Source of the DNA: Gymnopus androsaceus JB14
Taxonomy: Eukaryota > Basidiomycota > Agaricomycetes > Agaricales > Omphalotaceae
DNA length: 64,000 nucleotides
Direction: 5' to 3'
NCBI GenBank assembly: GCA_009733575.1
Contig: ML769668.1
Location: forward strand, 1 to 64,000
Below the pieces are notes generated by a model, which was not told the DNA's origin, ran no database searches, and saw nothing but the letters and a program-made list of their open reading frames with translations. This document shows positions 44,558 to 56,704 of the stretch, piece by piece. A program made the translations under genes and the position numbers. The first letter of the stretch is position 1. Every line of letters starts with the position of its first letter.

Positions 44558-47500
44558 ATGTACGTTTTTCTGTCCTTTATCTTATGTTTGAAGGAATGAA
44601 ACCTATATTTCCCCTTCCAGTATTTCCGCTCTTCGCTGGCCTTCGATGATCTAGAAGACCAGCGCCAAGTTCCCAACTCAAAACTCATTCAGATTTCTCC
44701 TACGACCAAACGCTTGAACTGAACGAAGATAGACACATCGAGGAGATGAACGCATAGGCGAGTATGGATGACGGAGATCTCTATCTATCGATAGCGATGA
44801 CGAGCAGCACCGCGTATCCACGCTCTCTACAAAACAGCAAAAGCAGTGTCTTCCACAGACGCCCTCGAGCGATATATTTCCGCAGGACAAGTGTCTGGAA
44901 GTACTGCTGTAAGGCTGGTAAACGGTCATGGGCACGAGATAGACGGAAATGGAACGCTGCTTTTGTCTCCAGCCGCAGCGCTCGAAGCGAATGGCAGGAA
45001 GATTTCAGGCCAGGCTCAGGCTCAGTCTCGGTCAATGGCATGGCGCTGAATCTGCTGGAGGGCTAGCGGAAAGAGCAAATCGAGCGCTGGATCGGAAAAG
45101 CTTGGGAGGGAGAAGCGCCTCTCCTGTAGCCTCTGCTACGTCTTCTGGTCGACGAAACAGCACCACTTTCATCTCTGCCTTTGCTTCTTCGTCAGCAGGT
45201 CCTTCAAACTTCGACGATTCCAGCCAAACGAAAAGCAACCTCCTTCCAGTTAATTCTCCTATAGTACCTTCTGCCTCGAGTTCTAACTCTAACGACGACC
45301 CTGATACGATTCGCTGCATCTGCGGCGACACAAACGACGATGGATTGGTCTATCGGATGCGACGGCTGCGGCAGATGGGTTCATGGTGTCTGTTTCGGAA
45401 TCGAGATGAAGGACAAGGAAAACTTACCTGATAGATGGTGGTGCTGGGAATGCAATCCAGTCACTGTTTTCATCTTCCTGTCCCGGAGGCTGGGATTTAG
45501 ACAAGGGAGAGGCAGAAAGCGAGGGAGTTGCAGGCTAGGAGGATGAAGATGGCTGAGGAAAGTGGGAACGGAGGCACAGGAGGCGGGAGAAGAAGGCTCA
45601 CAAGCCCTGGGGTCGAGAGAAAGCCGAGGAAAACGTCTGGAGGAGGAGGAGCTTCTTCGTTATCAATCAACCCTTCTGAAGCACATCCTCATTCGTCGCA
45701 TAAACGAAAACGGACTTTTGCTGCTTCTGCTGCGAGTCCGCTGAGTGCGACGCCTACGACTGCGACGATGGGAGGGTTTCCGTTTCCGAATGGATATGGG
45801 AAACCAAATTCTTCATCATCATCGGCACATCTCCTTCATCCAACCGCGCATTCTCACTTAAATCCCAGCCCCGACGACTTTATCGACGTCGACGAACCTT
45901 ATCCCGAAGATATCATTCCTCAGAAAGAAACGAGGGATCGTCTCCAAAAACAAGCTGCCGAATGGAGGGGTGTATCTGCTATTGGTACTTCTCCTTTTCT
46001 GTCTACGGAAAAGACGAACCCGCCTTCCCCAGGCTGGCCGTATTTCGATTCTACGCCTGTTCAACTACCCCCCGCTCCTACTCCTCATCCTCAAGCACCA
46101 GTTTCCTTACGTCCACTCAACGCACCAGGTCCCTCTCCAACTATCTTGCCACCAACATACGCTCTACACACAACTCAACCTCTCCCATCGCACTCCTTCG
46201 TGGCTCCTTTCCCCTCCGTTATTACGCCGTCTTCCGAATACCTGAAAGATCCACTCAATGGATACGCAGTACTAGGCATGCCGAAACCGAAAGTACATTT
46301 GATGGGTCCCCCGCTGGACGTTTGTTTGGATGCCAGGGGGATTGGGGTGATGGTGAGCAAGTGGCATGAACGAGGAGTTTGGAGAAGAAGGGGAGGAGTG
46401 CACAGGGCAAGGCAAGGCAAGGGAGATGGGCGATGGGTAACGAAGTGGTTGTTGGCCTGAATGCTGTTTTGAGGCCTGTTCTTTGTGATTCGGCGCAAGC
46501 GAAGAGAAGCATGGGAAGCGGAAGGGGAGGAAGACCAGGAAAGCGAGTGGGAATAAGGCTAGTGAAGATGAAGCATCGGCGTCAAGGTCCAGGAATCATG
46601 GTGCGGGTGCACAGTCAGACGGAGACCCAGAAGGGGACTCGGATTCAGACTCGGATCCTCAAACGCTCTCATTCGCGATCTTTGCGTTGAGGGATTTAAA
46701 GGCTGACGAGGAGGTTGTGCTGGGTGAGTATCGTGTATTCTCAATTTAAAACTGTTTACTAACGTTTATTTTTGTATCGTAGGCTGGGAATGGGATGATG
46801 CGAACGTAGTCCATCTATTGCCGGCGTTGGTTGAAGGCAAGGGCGTTTTTCCGTGAGTGTTTCCTGCTTTATCTGCTTTTTCGGTATTTTCTATACTTCC
46901 CGACTTGCATTCGTTTGCAATTTCTTTTTCGCTTGGAGATATGGTTCTTCGTTTTTTCGTCAAGGTTTTCTGAACCGTCGTGATTTTACTTGGTTTTTCC
47001 TTCTTTCGTCCTTTTGCTTTCACCCATCTCAAATCAAGCTAACTTGTTTTCTATATCTCCAGTCCCGCCCAACTTGCCTCCTACAAGCTCCAAATGGCGA
47101 ACATTCTTCGTTCTCTGGGCGCCACATTCGCTACTTGTGCATGTGGGGAGGCGGTCGGTGCTTCCGCCTCTGCCTCCTCTAGTGCAAGTGCCGTGTCAGC
47201 AGGTGTAGGGGAAGGTCTAGGTGAAGAAGGGGTAGAGAACTACGGAAATGGGCTAGGGGCAAGGGGCTGTGTGTTGAGGAGGATGAAGGAGTTTGTGGAT
47301 GGCGTGTATGATTCTGTGGATGGGAACGGGCAGGAGAAGGAACGGGAAAGAGCGCGTGTGGATATGCATGAGCCGAAGGACGACCTTGCTATTGGCGACG
47401 CTCGTAAACCGGGGCCGGAACTTATATCCAGTGGGAAGCCTGAGCAGCTGGAGCGAAGAAGTCATCCAGAGGGAGCTGTAGACGTGGAGATGACCGACCT

Positions 47501-50500
47501 TGACCGCAGGCATAGGCGTTCTTCTTCACCGAGACCAGTTGCTACACACAGACCGACCGAGTCACCAGCAGCACCTGTGCTGTCATCTTCCGCCATTCTC
47601 CCGGTACCTTCACCGAGTTCCCCTTCAGCTTCACCGTTACCGCTACCTCCATCTTCGAATCTGAATTCGAATCATCATCCAAACTCGAATTCGTCCACTG
47701 CGTCTACTCACGCTCTGGGCCCCCTAATTGGCGTCCCTCGTGGCTTTAGGACTCGGGAGAGGATGCCTGGGAGCGGAGGCTGGGGTGGAGTTGAGATGGA
47801 TTTAGAGTTTAAGGGCGCGTTAGGTCCTAGACCTCAAGCTCAACCCAAACCGAAGGAGCGGGAGCATGCGGAGGCACTGCCTCTCCCTCCGCACATGTTT
47901 CCTCCATACCTTGCACATCCCTCATTTGCTTTCGGATATGCGTACCCTCCGCCTCAGGCAGGATTTCCAGGCTTTCCTGTACCCTATGGACTGCCTCCAT
48001 TTTCATTTTCATCGTCCTTTTCGTCCCCGTTCCCATCCGCTCACTCATACCCGTATTCTCATCCCTATGGGCTTCCGCCTAATCCTTCCCCGAGCGTCAA
48101 CCAAAGTTCGATCTCGCGCACAGATGGGAATGTGGATCTGTATTGGGGAACACGGCCTGCTCGAGCGGCGGAGGATGTTGATGAAGATGGAGAAGTAGAG
48201 GTCGACATTGAGGGTGATGAGGAAGGGGGTGTAGAGGTGGATATCGACATTGAGGGTGATGGTGATGAGGACGGTGAGTGATTTTTCGCTGTCCGTTCTT
48301 GCATTCGATTCTTTCTTTCTGAATCAACTCAACTATTTCGCTTTCTATTGTCTTGTTCTGTGGTTGCTTATATTCATCTCCTTTCACAGATCCATTACCT
48401 CCTCAACGACATCGGCGAAAACATTCGATTCATCATCGGAGGAAATTATCTACCTCTGCACGGATGGTCGATCCAGCCACGCAGGAACATGGCCTCGATG
48501 AGGTTGAGGAGATGGAGGTCCCGCCGAAAATGAAGCGGAGGTCGATGCATCGCAGAAAGGAGCTGCATATTGCGGACAGAACGGTCTCTGGCGCCACGTC
48601 TATGGAAGTTGACCAAGATCATCACGATATTGTTCGGGCTCAGAATGGTATGTTTTCTCTTATTGAATTTTCTGTGTATTGATTCGAATTCTTTTTATAA
48701 AGTGACACCGAGTCCTGCAGTACCACCGTCATCGTCATCTTCTATTCCTATCCCTACAATATCCATGACTGCGCCGTCCTCTCCTCCACAAATCTCTCTT
48801 CCTCCTCCATCATCTCGTCCCATCCTCGACGTTGAAACTGCAACGACATCCCCGCTCATGTCACTGGCCAATCTGTCCCTTTTATCGCCTGCGATTCCTA
48901 TCCCTGCGTCTACGTCTGGACGCTCATTCCCGTTTTCGGAATCAACTGTGCAGGGGCGCAAGGCAAGATCAAAACCTTTGACGAAGGATCTTTGGTGCGA
49001 CACAACTACGTTTGCATCTAGGTCTTTCGGATTTGCCCTTCACGAACAGAAACGAGAACGCTCAAGATCTCCGACGGTGGCACCAAGGGCATTACCAGTT
49101 GACCCACTTGCTGCCTTGGCCGCTGCAGCTGCAGCTGCTAGGCCTATTCTCGCCTCTGCCCAATAGGAATGGCTATGCAAGTACGGGATGAACAGCAAGA
49201 ACGGTGGAGGTCCCGATCCCGGTCACGGTCGCCTTCTCAGAGACGACCGAATACGGCAATGCTCTCTGCCCGTTCTATCTCTAGTTCCAAATCCCCAGGA
49301 TATGATGAGCGTTTACAGAACGACGGGTTTCCTCCTTCTCATCCTCATTCCGATGGCCGAGATGAACGATATCAATCTCGCGAGCCATCTGTGCATACCC
49401 ACGACGCTGTCCTTGGTCCAGGAGGAATCCGCGTTCTCAGCTCTCCAGAGCACGCGTGGATTCCATTGAGGAGGGGTATCAGTGTTTCTTCATCGTCTGG
49501 TGCGGTGTATGATTCTCAAGATGGGGACGATATTGGTTCTGCTATGACTAGGGATGAGATTTCTGATCCTTCCTCTGCTCATATGGCGGAGGATGGATTT
49601 GATAACGGGAACCATAATGGGAAGACAAGTTTGGAGGTAAAGCTAGAGATGGTTGGAGGAAGCGACTTGGCTTGCTTCGGGTCCGGGTTCAAATGCGAGT
49701 GGCGAGGTGGTAATTGATCTGATTTCCAGTCCGACCGCAGGGATACTGTGGATGCGGATTCGATGCAAATTGACGACGACGCGAGTATTCCTCCCGCTGC
49801 GAATTACCAACATTCGCATTCGCCTTCCGCTCACGCCCACCGAAATTCGAACCCACTCTCACCCTCGGCGACAAATACCGATTCATACGTGGCTCCTCTT
49901 TCCCCACTCTCACCACCTCCGCAAAACTTGGACGAGATTCCGCCTTGGCCTGCATCTCCTTCGCCTTCGCGTTCTTCAGCTTCACTACGAACGTGGTTCT
50001 CCGATGTCTGCTGTAGGGGAGTCTGCGTTTCCTGCAATCCAGTAAACGAGAGACGCAAGAGTGCCTCTCCTTCAGATGCTGTTCACTCGCATTCGATGCC
50101 CTCACCGATGAGTGCGCTGTCATCGGTTGGATCGTCACCCGCATTCGATCATAAGGTGGCTTTGGATGAGCACTTGGGACTGCGAGATGCTGCAGATGCT
50201 GCGGGTAATGTGACGGTGACGAGGATGAAGACTGCTGTGTCTTCCTCCCCACTTTCTTCACCGTTGTCTTCTCCTGTGGAGAATCTGATTTCTTTGCCTG
50301 CGCATTCAGCTCCTGCTCCGTTTACTGCTTCCATATCTACTACTGGCTCCGCAGAAAATGCTCCTGAAGACACAGCGGGGATGCAGATAGACGAGCCGAA
50401 GATTGAAAGCGTTTCATCTCATCCTCAACCCGCAACACCTTCTGATGTCCCAACCCTCGAACATTCAGCGTCAATGTCACCCTCGTTAGGGAACATATCG

Positions 50501-52170
50501 CCTGCTACACCTCCTGAAGTCGAGCCGATGGAAGCAAATGATAGGGTTGCTGACAAGTTTGAGGGAAAAGGTGAAGATCCCTCGAATCCGGGTAAGTTAT
50601 TTAGCTCCAGTGGGTATCCATTTCGCTAACTGAAACCTCTGAATGCAGAAGCAAGCTTGAATGACAACGCAGACCCACAAGAGTCACTACCACCCTCCTC
50701 AGCAGTTGAACTAAACGGTCAACATATGGAGCATACTGATGGTAGAGTCTTTTTGCATCTTTTTTGCTTTAATTAGCTCATTTCTTTTCCCCGCCAGCTT
50801 CCGCCACTTCTACTGGGCCTACGCCGCAAACGCCCACTACGACTCTCATTGCAACTCCTTCGACGCCAACGCAAGCGCCATCGAAGGTGAAGATGTCATT
50901 GAAAGACTTTGCGATGCGGAAGAGACGGCAAAAGGAGGAGGAACAGCAACGGGAAAAGGAAGAGAGGGAGCGGGAGGAGCAGAAGAAGGATATTTCTGCG
51001 GAGGAGTTAGAGCTCAAGGATGAGGATGGGAAGGAGGATAACCACTCGAAGGACTCGGAGGAAGGGACAAATCGAGCGGAGGTCATGAAGGAGCTTATGG
51101 AGGACGACGCAACTATGCATGGAGCGTCTCCTACTTCCCTAGTCTCCGTTGCACCTGCTGAGCAACAGACGGAGGACTGTGAACGCAAGCAATCGCAATC
51201 CGACGTGGACGTGATTATGAAAGCCTCCGAGACGTTGAACAAGCTTATGGTAACATCGAAGGCGGTGGGGACGACGACGACGAAGATGGTCAATGGGCTT
51301 AACGAACATCCTTCCTTCTCTGCCTTGCCCCCTTTCTCTCCTGCCACGGTGCTCTCGCCGTCTCCGACCATTTTCAGTCAGACTTTGTTGCCCCGTCGGT
51401 CTAGTCCGTTTGCCCCGTCGTCATTAGCTCAAGACACATCGCCTAAGGAGTTGCCCCAAGTTTCATCCGAACGTGCATCCAAACATATTCGCAGAGCTTC
51501 CCACGAGGATGGAGAAATCGTGGATAATGATGACCAGACTTCTTCTCCTTCAGCGCTTCCCCCACCCCCTTCAATCTCGAAAAAACAATCCTCTCGTTCG
51601 TCATCAATCCCTAAATCCTACTCACCCCCACCTCGACCATTCAAGTTCCCGGACACCAATGCAGCGAATGAGCAGCGTTCACGAACTCCTCCCACGCAGC
51701 CCCGTTCATTCGTTTCGCGCTCACCATCAGTATCCTCTCTGCCACATGGGAGCCCGCCGATGCGGAGCGTGGGCCTAGGTGGTAGTGGTAACACTTCCAT
51801 TCCCGCTCCTCTAACTTCAACGGCAGCCTCTTCCCCTGCAACTTCAGCTCCTCTGACTGCACCTCCGGCAGCTCTGCTTGCCGTCAACCCTGCTTTAGGT
51901 CGTACTCCTCCCTCTGGCCCTCGAGCCCTACGTCAATTGCAACAAAGACAGGATGCAGGAGGAAGAGGATATCCAGGTGATCGTAATGGCGGTGGTAACA
52001 TGTTCCTTTCTCGTGGGGCACCGTACGATTCCAGGGATAGAGACCGGTTTAGAGATCGCGGGGGAGATTTTGGAAGGGATAATAGGGACAGAGACCGAGA
52101 TCGAGATCGAGAGTGGAGTAGGGGTCCCCAAAGAATTAGAGCAAGGGACGGTGATGGATGGGGGAGATAG
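44558..52170 (+). pseudogene. Set3-like gene, forward copy C, frameshifted
   Basis: Collinear with copy A across the 5'-UTR intron, the coding region, all six coding introns and the stop at 52168-52170. The N-terminal 80 bp (44747-44825) is scrambled. An extra T in GATGGATTGGTC (near 45344) breaks the PHD finger, with further shifts at 45464-45500 and 46340-46500 around the first half of SET. Paired compensating shifts lie at 49147/49171, 49652/49735 and 49988/50035. Long stretches remain open (45528-46340, 47094-48273, 50887-52170), and many differences from A fall in third codon positions. That suggests a functional allele or paralog whose consensus carries indel errors, though as written it is broken. 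Confidence 0.8.
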
Positions 52171-53524
52171 TTCTGCAGAGGTGTGTGTATGTTGCATTGT
52201 GATACGTTTGTCTCTTTTGATAGTGTTACTGTAGTTTCGTCGTATATCCTTATTTGCTTTCTGATGTTTTTTTTTCCTGATTTCTCTGTTTTACTTTCCT
52301 TGGTTCGTTCCTGTCTCTCCCTCGTTTCTTGTGGTTCTATTGGGTGTTTGAATCTCTTCTCATGTCACATAACTTATCCATGACCAGCTTTCGTTTTCGA
52401 TGTGGAAACAATTATTGCGTTTTTATTTCTCTCTTCCTCATTCAATCCTTTCCTTCTCATTGCTTTCGTGTTTGCTCTAGGTTATCTATCGAATAATCAA
52501 AGCTTTGTACCTACCGAACAAGAAAATCGAAACATACCAATCAAATACTGTAGGCGACTTCGACGAATGAATTTTTCGTAGTTACTCCGACGTTCTCTTT
52601 CTTTTCCAACAAACGAACGAAACGAATTACGCCTAATGTAGTGGTTCGTCTCCAAGTTCCTCACTGACACGTCTCGGGCTCCTAGCAACATATACAATGA
52701 TGACCTAAATACCACTTTCAACTACTCTCTCGAATATCTTGTTGGATCCATCGTGCAGTAATTAGCAGGCTGTGAACAGCTGCAGCGAGTGGGTCCTTGG
52801 AATTCGGAATCTGAATCCCTGTACAAACTCGGAACTCGAACGTTTCCGAGTCCTTCATGTTTGCAAAGATTAAATGAGGAAGCAAATGAACAGTGCATAC
52901 TGTAGGACTTTTCCCGACTTCTGCTTCTAGGTCCAGACATTCTGCAAGTGATTTGTAAATCTTACACTTTGTCTCAAGCTTCGAGTAAGCTGATGTTCGC
53001 CTCGTCTTGCATCATACCCTCATAATAATTCGTCTTAGCGCCGGTCAAGTCCGGCAAGTCCCCGACTCGAAGATGAAGAAGTGCTATTCCAACAGGAATA
53101 CAAGATACATTCATGAAATATACAGTAATTGTCTCTCACTCGATGCTTTAAGGACATATGTCTACAAGGAATTTAATTAGAATGCTCAACGCGGAGATGT
53201 AGAACACACCCTCATGAAAGACCAACTATTATGTTCCTCCCATCCGCAACCACTTGGTCTTTATGATACAAATGACACTAGAGTGAAAATAGCTGGTCGG
53301 ATATTTTCGCAGGTGTGCGCAGTCGATGGTTGTATGAGCCTCTTAGCGTCGAATGATAAAATCTTTCACGCTATGGTCAGTACTGTCATTTCCTACAAAA
53401 CAGTATCATGAGCAATGACATCGAGGGTGTGCACAGGCATTCCCATGCAATTGAAATGGGTCCTGTTCTGTTAACGAAACACCATATAAGCGAGTAACAT
53501 GAGCAGTGGTGCGATATAAAGCAA
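52171..53524 (+). other. Set3 3' flank, copy C
   Basis: Nearly identical to 29143-30498, with small indels such as the loss of about 14 bp near 52200 and an 8-bp insert near 52985. Non-coding. Confidence 0.6.
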
Positions 53525-53589
53525 CCACTATCTCCCCATGTAACATCACGGAACCATTCAGGCAATTCTCCACGATACATATATTGTTT

Positions 53590-53796
53590 AACGCTAGTCG
53601 AAGCATTTTTTGGAGCCTTATAGCAGCGTGTTTGGACCGTACCATCAAGATCTGGTCTCTAGGTTCCTCCCAACCAAATTTTACCCTTGAAGCTCACGAC
53701 AAGGGCATCAGCTATGTCAAGTTTTATCTGGGCAATGACAAACCCTACCTTGTCACCTGTGGAGACAACTGTAAGGTCTGGGGTTACCCATTGTAA
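53590..53796 (+). pseudogene. COPB2 (beta'-COP) WD-repeat fragment
   Basis: SACLDRTIKIWSLGSSQPNF-like sequence (AACLDRTIKIWSLGSSQPNF here) followed by TLEAHDKGISYVKFYLGNDK and PYLVTCGDNCKVWGYPL. This is one WD40 blade and part of the next from the N-terminal propeller of beta'-COP, upstream in the protein of the piece found after copy A. The stop after GYPL and the loss of the TVK residues show decay. No start and no continuation. Confidence 0.75.
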
Positions 53797-53928
53797 AGCT
53801 TGTTACCATGTGTACTCGGAAACGTGCTTTGGTTCTTGGGGGATATCCAATAAAGTTCGCAGAATAAAAGGTATATTGGGTGTGAGGGTAGGAAGTAAAG
53901 TAGGTAGTTCTAGCTACTCGGTCCCCTG

Positions 53929-54270
53929 TATGTTGTTGGAATATCAGATTTTGATGTACAAGCTGGATACAGCTATGTCATGATGATATCATGTTTTCAT
54001 CATATTTACATCATATCTATGCTATATTTGCACCTTATATCACTATTGCATCATAGGTGATATCATTACTTCACATAGTATCCACTTACTATATTTGATA
54101 GCTATGACATATGCTTTCTAGGAGTATAAATACAGGTTGTAGATAGACATGTACTTTACCTGTTTGCCTTAGGATCTTTGTCCCAAGATCCATACAAGGT
54201 CAAACATTTAATCATTTGTCAATATCCTTGTCACCTTGCTGGTGTTATAAGGTGTATTTCCTACATATGT
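53929..54270. mobile_element. Solo LTR (copia-like) with TATGT target duplication
   Basis: A 332-bp segment, 53934-54265, starts TGTTGGAATATC and ends GTATTTCCTACA, so it has TG...CA ends with a short terminal inversion (TGTTGGAA / TTCCTACA). TATGT occurs directly on each side (53929-53933, 54266-54270), the 5-bp duplication expected of LTR elements. GTATAAATACAGG at about 54124 is a good TATA box in the plus orientation. No internal domain remains. Confidence 0.85.
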
Positions 54271-54507
54271 ATATGTAGGTGATTGAGCAGTGTATCTATG
54301 GTACTGAAACAAGACGGGAAGTCCATGAGTAAGTTTCTATGAGTCAGAGTCCAAGTCCAAAGGACTTGTCGAGACTCATACGTGTACCAATGCATATGAG
54401 GCGCGACATCCCCTCTCAACTTTAAGAATGAACTATGGGGATCGAGATGGAACGGAAAACAGAAGTAGAGAACTAAGACAAGTGGAGAGGAAATGTAACA
54501 GCGCACC

Positions 54508-55157
54508 ATGAGCAGCAAGCACTCCGCACTCCACGACTATCTCCATGAACAATATGAAGACCAACTAGAGCATTGGAATGACAACCCCAGTGGCCATAAC
54601 ACATTCATGCTTGGATGGGCTCTTATCCAGTATGAGGAATCCCTCCACCGGATGAACACAGATGGCACCAGCAATCCAACATATCCGAAGGACTATTTCA
54701 CCCATCTTCACACAATGGACGGTGACACCCTCAAGTCCCTTCCAGCTGAAATAATGGAAGCCGCTCTACATGTTGAACGGTTGATGGCCCACCACTTTGG
54801 ATTGACTTGTGTTCTTCCAATCATCATATTCAAGGAGAATGCAGGGCCAGGACCAGGAACAGTGCAATTGGTGTTGTACTTTGGAAACAAACAGTAAGTG
54901 AAGATGAATACGAAGGAAGGCTGGCCTGACGATAACACAGGTTCATCACACATGCGACCATGCAGGGGTGTATTAGGTTCGTGAACGACCACTACTCAGC
55001 TGGACCGGCTGAGGAAGAGATGGATGTTGAACGATTCGGCATTGAGCACGGTGACATGGCGGGATGGCAAGCAATTGACAAGGCATATCAGGGAGCCGGA
55101 GGTGGTAGAGATGGAATTGTAGCTGTTTGGAACTTGATCACGAGGGAGGGACAATGA
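54508..55157 (+). CDS. Hypothetical protein, two exons, about 196 aa
   Basis: The start at 54508 gives MSSKHSALHDYLHEQYEDQL; exon 1 ends at 54893 (CA|GTAAGT) and exon 2 starts at 54952 after CACAG, restoring NKQFITHATMQGCIRFVNDH. The stop is at 55155-55157. I recognise no fold or catalytic motif. It is mixed charged and globular-looking, with no signal peptide or membrane helix. It is the first of five genes in a transposon-like block ending near 61.2 kb; the intact splice frame argues that it is or recently was functional. Confidence 0.55.
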
Positions 55158-55615
55158 GGAGGACGCAGTGCAAACACAACGTCGTAGGAAGCGGAAGTCA
55201 TGGAAGAAATATATATATATATATATATATATTTGGGTATCGGTAGAAAAAGAGAATTGAAATTAAGGGCTGAGAAACGAACCGATAGGAACCATTAAAT
55301 GAGAGCCTCTCCTGGCAGGACCCCTGATAATAGGTGAGAAAGCCATATCCAAATTCACACCTTTTGGGCCAAATTTTCGTGATATGCCAAATCCGAATTC
55401 ACACCTTAGTGGCTGCCGCAGGCAAAGCCTGAGTAAAATTTGCACCTCAAATGGCTAAATTTGGGGTACTTTTTGACCGGTACCGGAGCCTACTATTACA
55501 CACACCAAAATTGTTTGAATGTCGAGTAGATACAATAAAATTTTTCACCTGGCTTCACTGTTCCGGCGCATTACGAAAACGAGTACTTCTCATCACAGAC
55601 TTGATCTGACTTGAT
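55158..55615. other. Intergenic, with (TA)n microsatellite
   Basis: A run of about eleven TA units lies at 55209-55231. CAAATTCACACCTTTTGGGCC and CGAATTCACACCTTAGTGG (about 55350-55410) repeat a CCRAATTCACACCTT motif. No gene seen. Confidence 0.4.
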
Positions 55616-56440
55616 ATGGATATTGAAGAGGAAGGCAAGATAGCCTTTAATCCTAATATATGGATTTGTACTGGAAAGAAATACAACCATGTTCCTATAC
55701 ATGTGCTAAATGCGCGTCTACACATCCTCGAACCACCGGCAGAAGCTCTCGAAGCAATCCCAGACTCAAATCTCCCCGTTTCAGAATTCATACAAATAAA
55801 ACTTCCAACACAATCACACTTGCTCTACACTCATGGGTCAGACTCCTGGTTCAGTACCAATGAACCAGCAATGAACGGGGCAGCTTGCATCGAGCTAGTC
55901 CTTTGGAGGACTATTCCTTCCGCTGAGACACACAAGATGCTGAATGATAGTTTTGGTCAGCATTGATTTAATGGTGCAAAGTTGCTGAGGGATCCACAAT
56001 ACCAAGGGAAAGATCCTCTTCCACTCTGGGTCTTGACTTTGTGGCGATTGTTGTGGGTCGCCGCAGAGCTACAGGAGAATTGGCGTGAGGCCTGGAGCAC
56101 AGTAGAGAAGTTGATTCGGGACCCTGTCGTAGGAAAACACATCACAACAGCTAGTACTTTTTTTGGTCGAAGAGGTTGGGACAGTGATGTAGATGCCGGG
56201 GAAGGATTCACCTTCAAAACACACACATTCAGCAACCTCCTGCAATCTGTAATGATTGGAGATGATGTCTCCCAAAGCATGACACAGCTTCTGTGTGTGC
56301 GGCTTGAAGTTGATGACAAGTGGAAGAAAGACCACTTTCTTGCTTCTTCACGATTCGCTGAAGTTCTGCAATCGGCAGCAACAAAGAACAAACTTCATGA
56401 TGACATGCTACCTGCTGCATTGCGAGACTTGGAAGCATGA
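55616..56440 (+). pseudogene. Transposon-associated protein, N-terminal region (Ulp1-like ORF?), one in-frame TGA
   Basis: A single frame of about 275 codons is interrupted once, by TGA at 55964-55966, between NDSFGQH and FNGAKLLRDPQ. It contains SWFSTNEPAMNGAACIELVL, then KDPLPLWVLTLWRLLWVAAE and FSNLLQSVMIGDDVSQSMTQ. The order of these blocks resembles, from memory, the region preceding the Ulp1-type cysteine protease in Agaricomycete transposon ORFs, but no His-Asp-Cys protease core is present, so the family call is tentative. TGG to TGA would explain the stop. Its position next to the Tnp2-like gene fits an accessory ORF of the same element. Confidence 0.45.
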
Positions 56441-56704
56441 GTGGTGGCCAATCCTTGTCTCAAGGTCTGGTTTCTGGTCCTTCTCCATAAGCACGAAGTA
56501 GTGTTCTGTGTTGATTTTGAAGAAAGTATGATAGCCTATGGTCGGTGCAGTAGTTGATATGATATACAATAAAACTCACATTTGAATTTGCAGGTGACAG
56601 TCTTAAAACAATGCCACCCCAAAGGTAAGGATAAGATCCGACTCCTTGTAGATACTATTATCCATCATGATTCATGAAAAGATACCAACACAATCATAAA
56701 AACG

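Noticed and set aside
55209..55231. (TA)n run as a possible replication or AT-hook site
   Set aside because: An ordinary microsatellite with nothing else to support a function.
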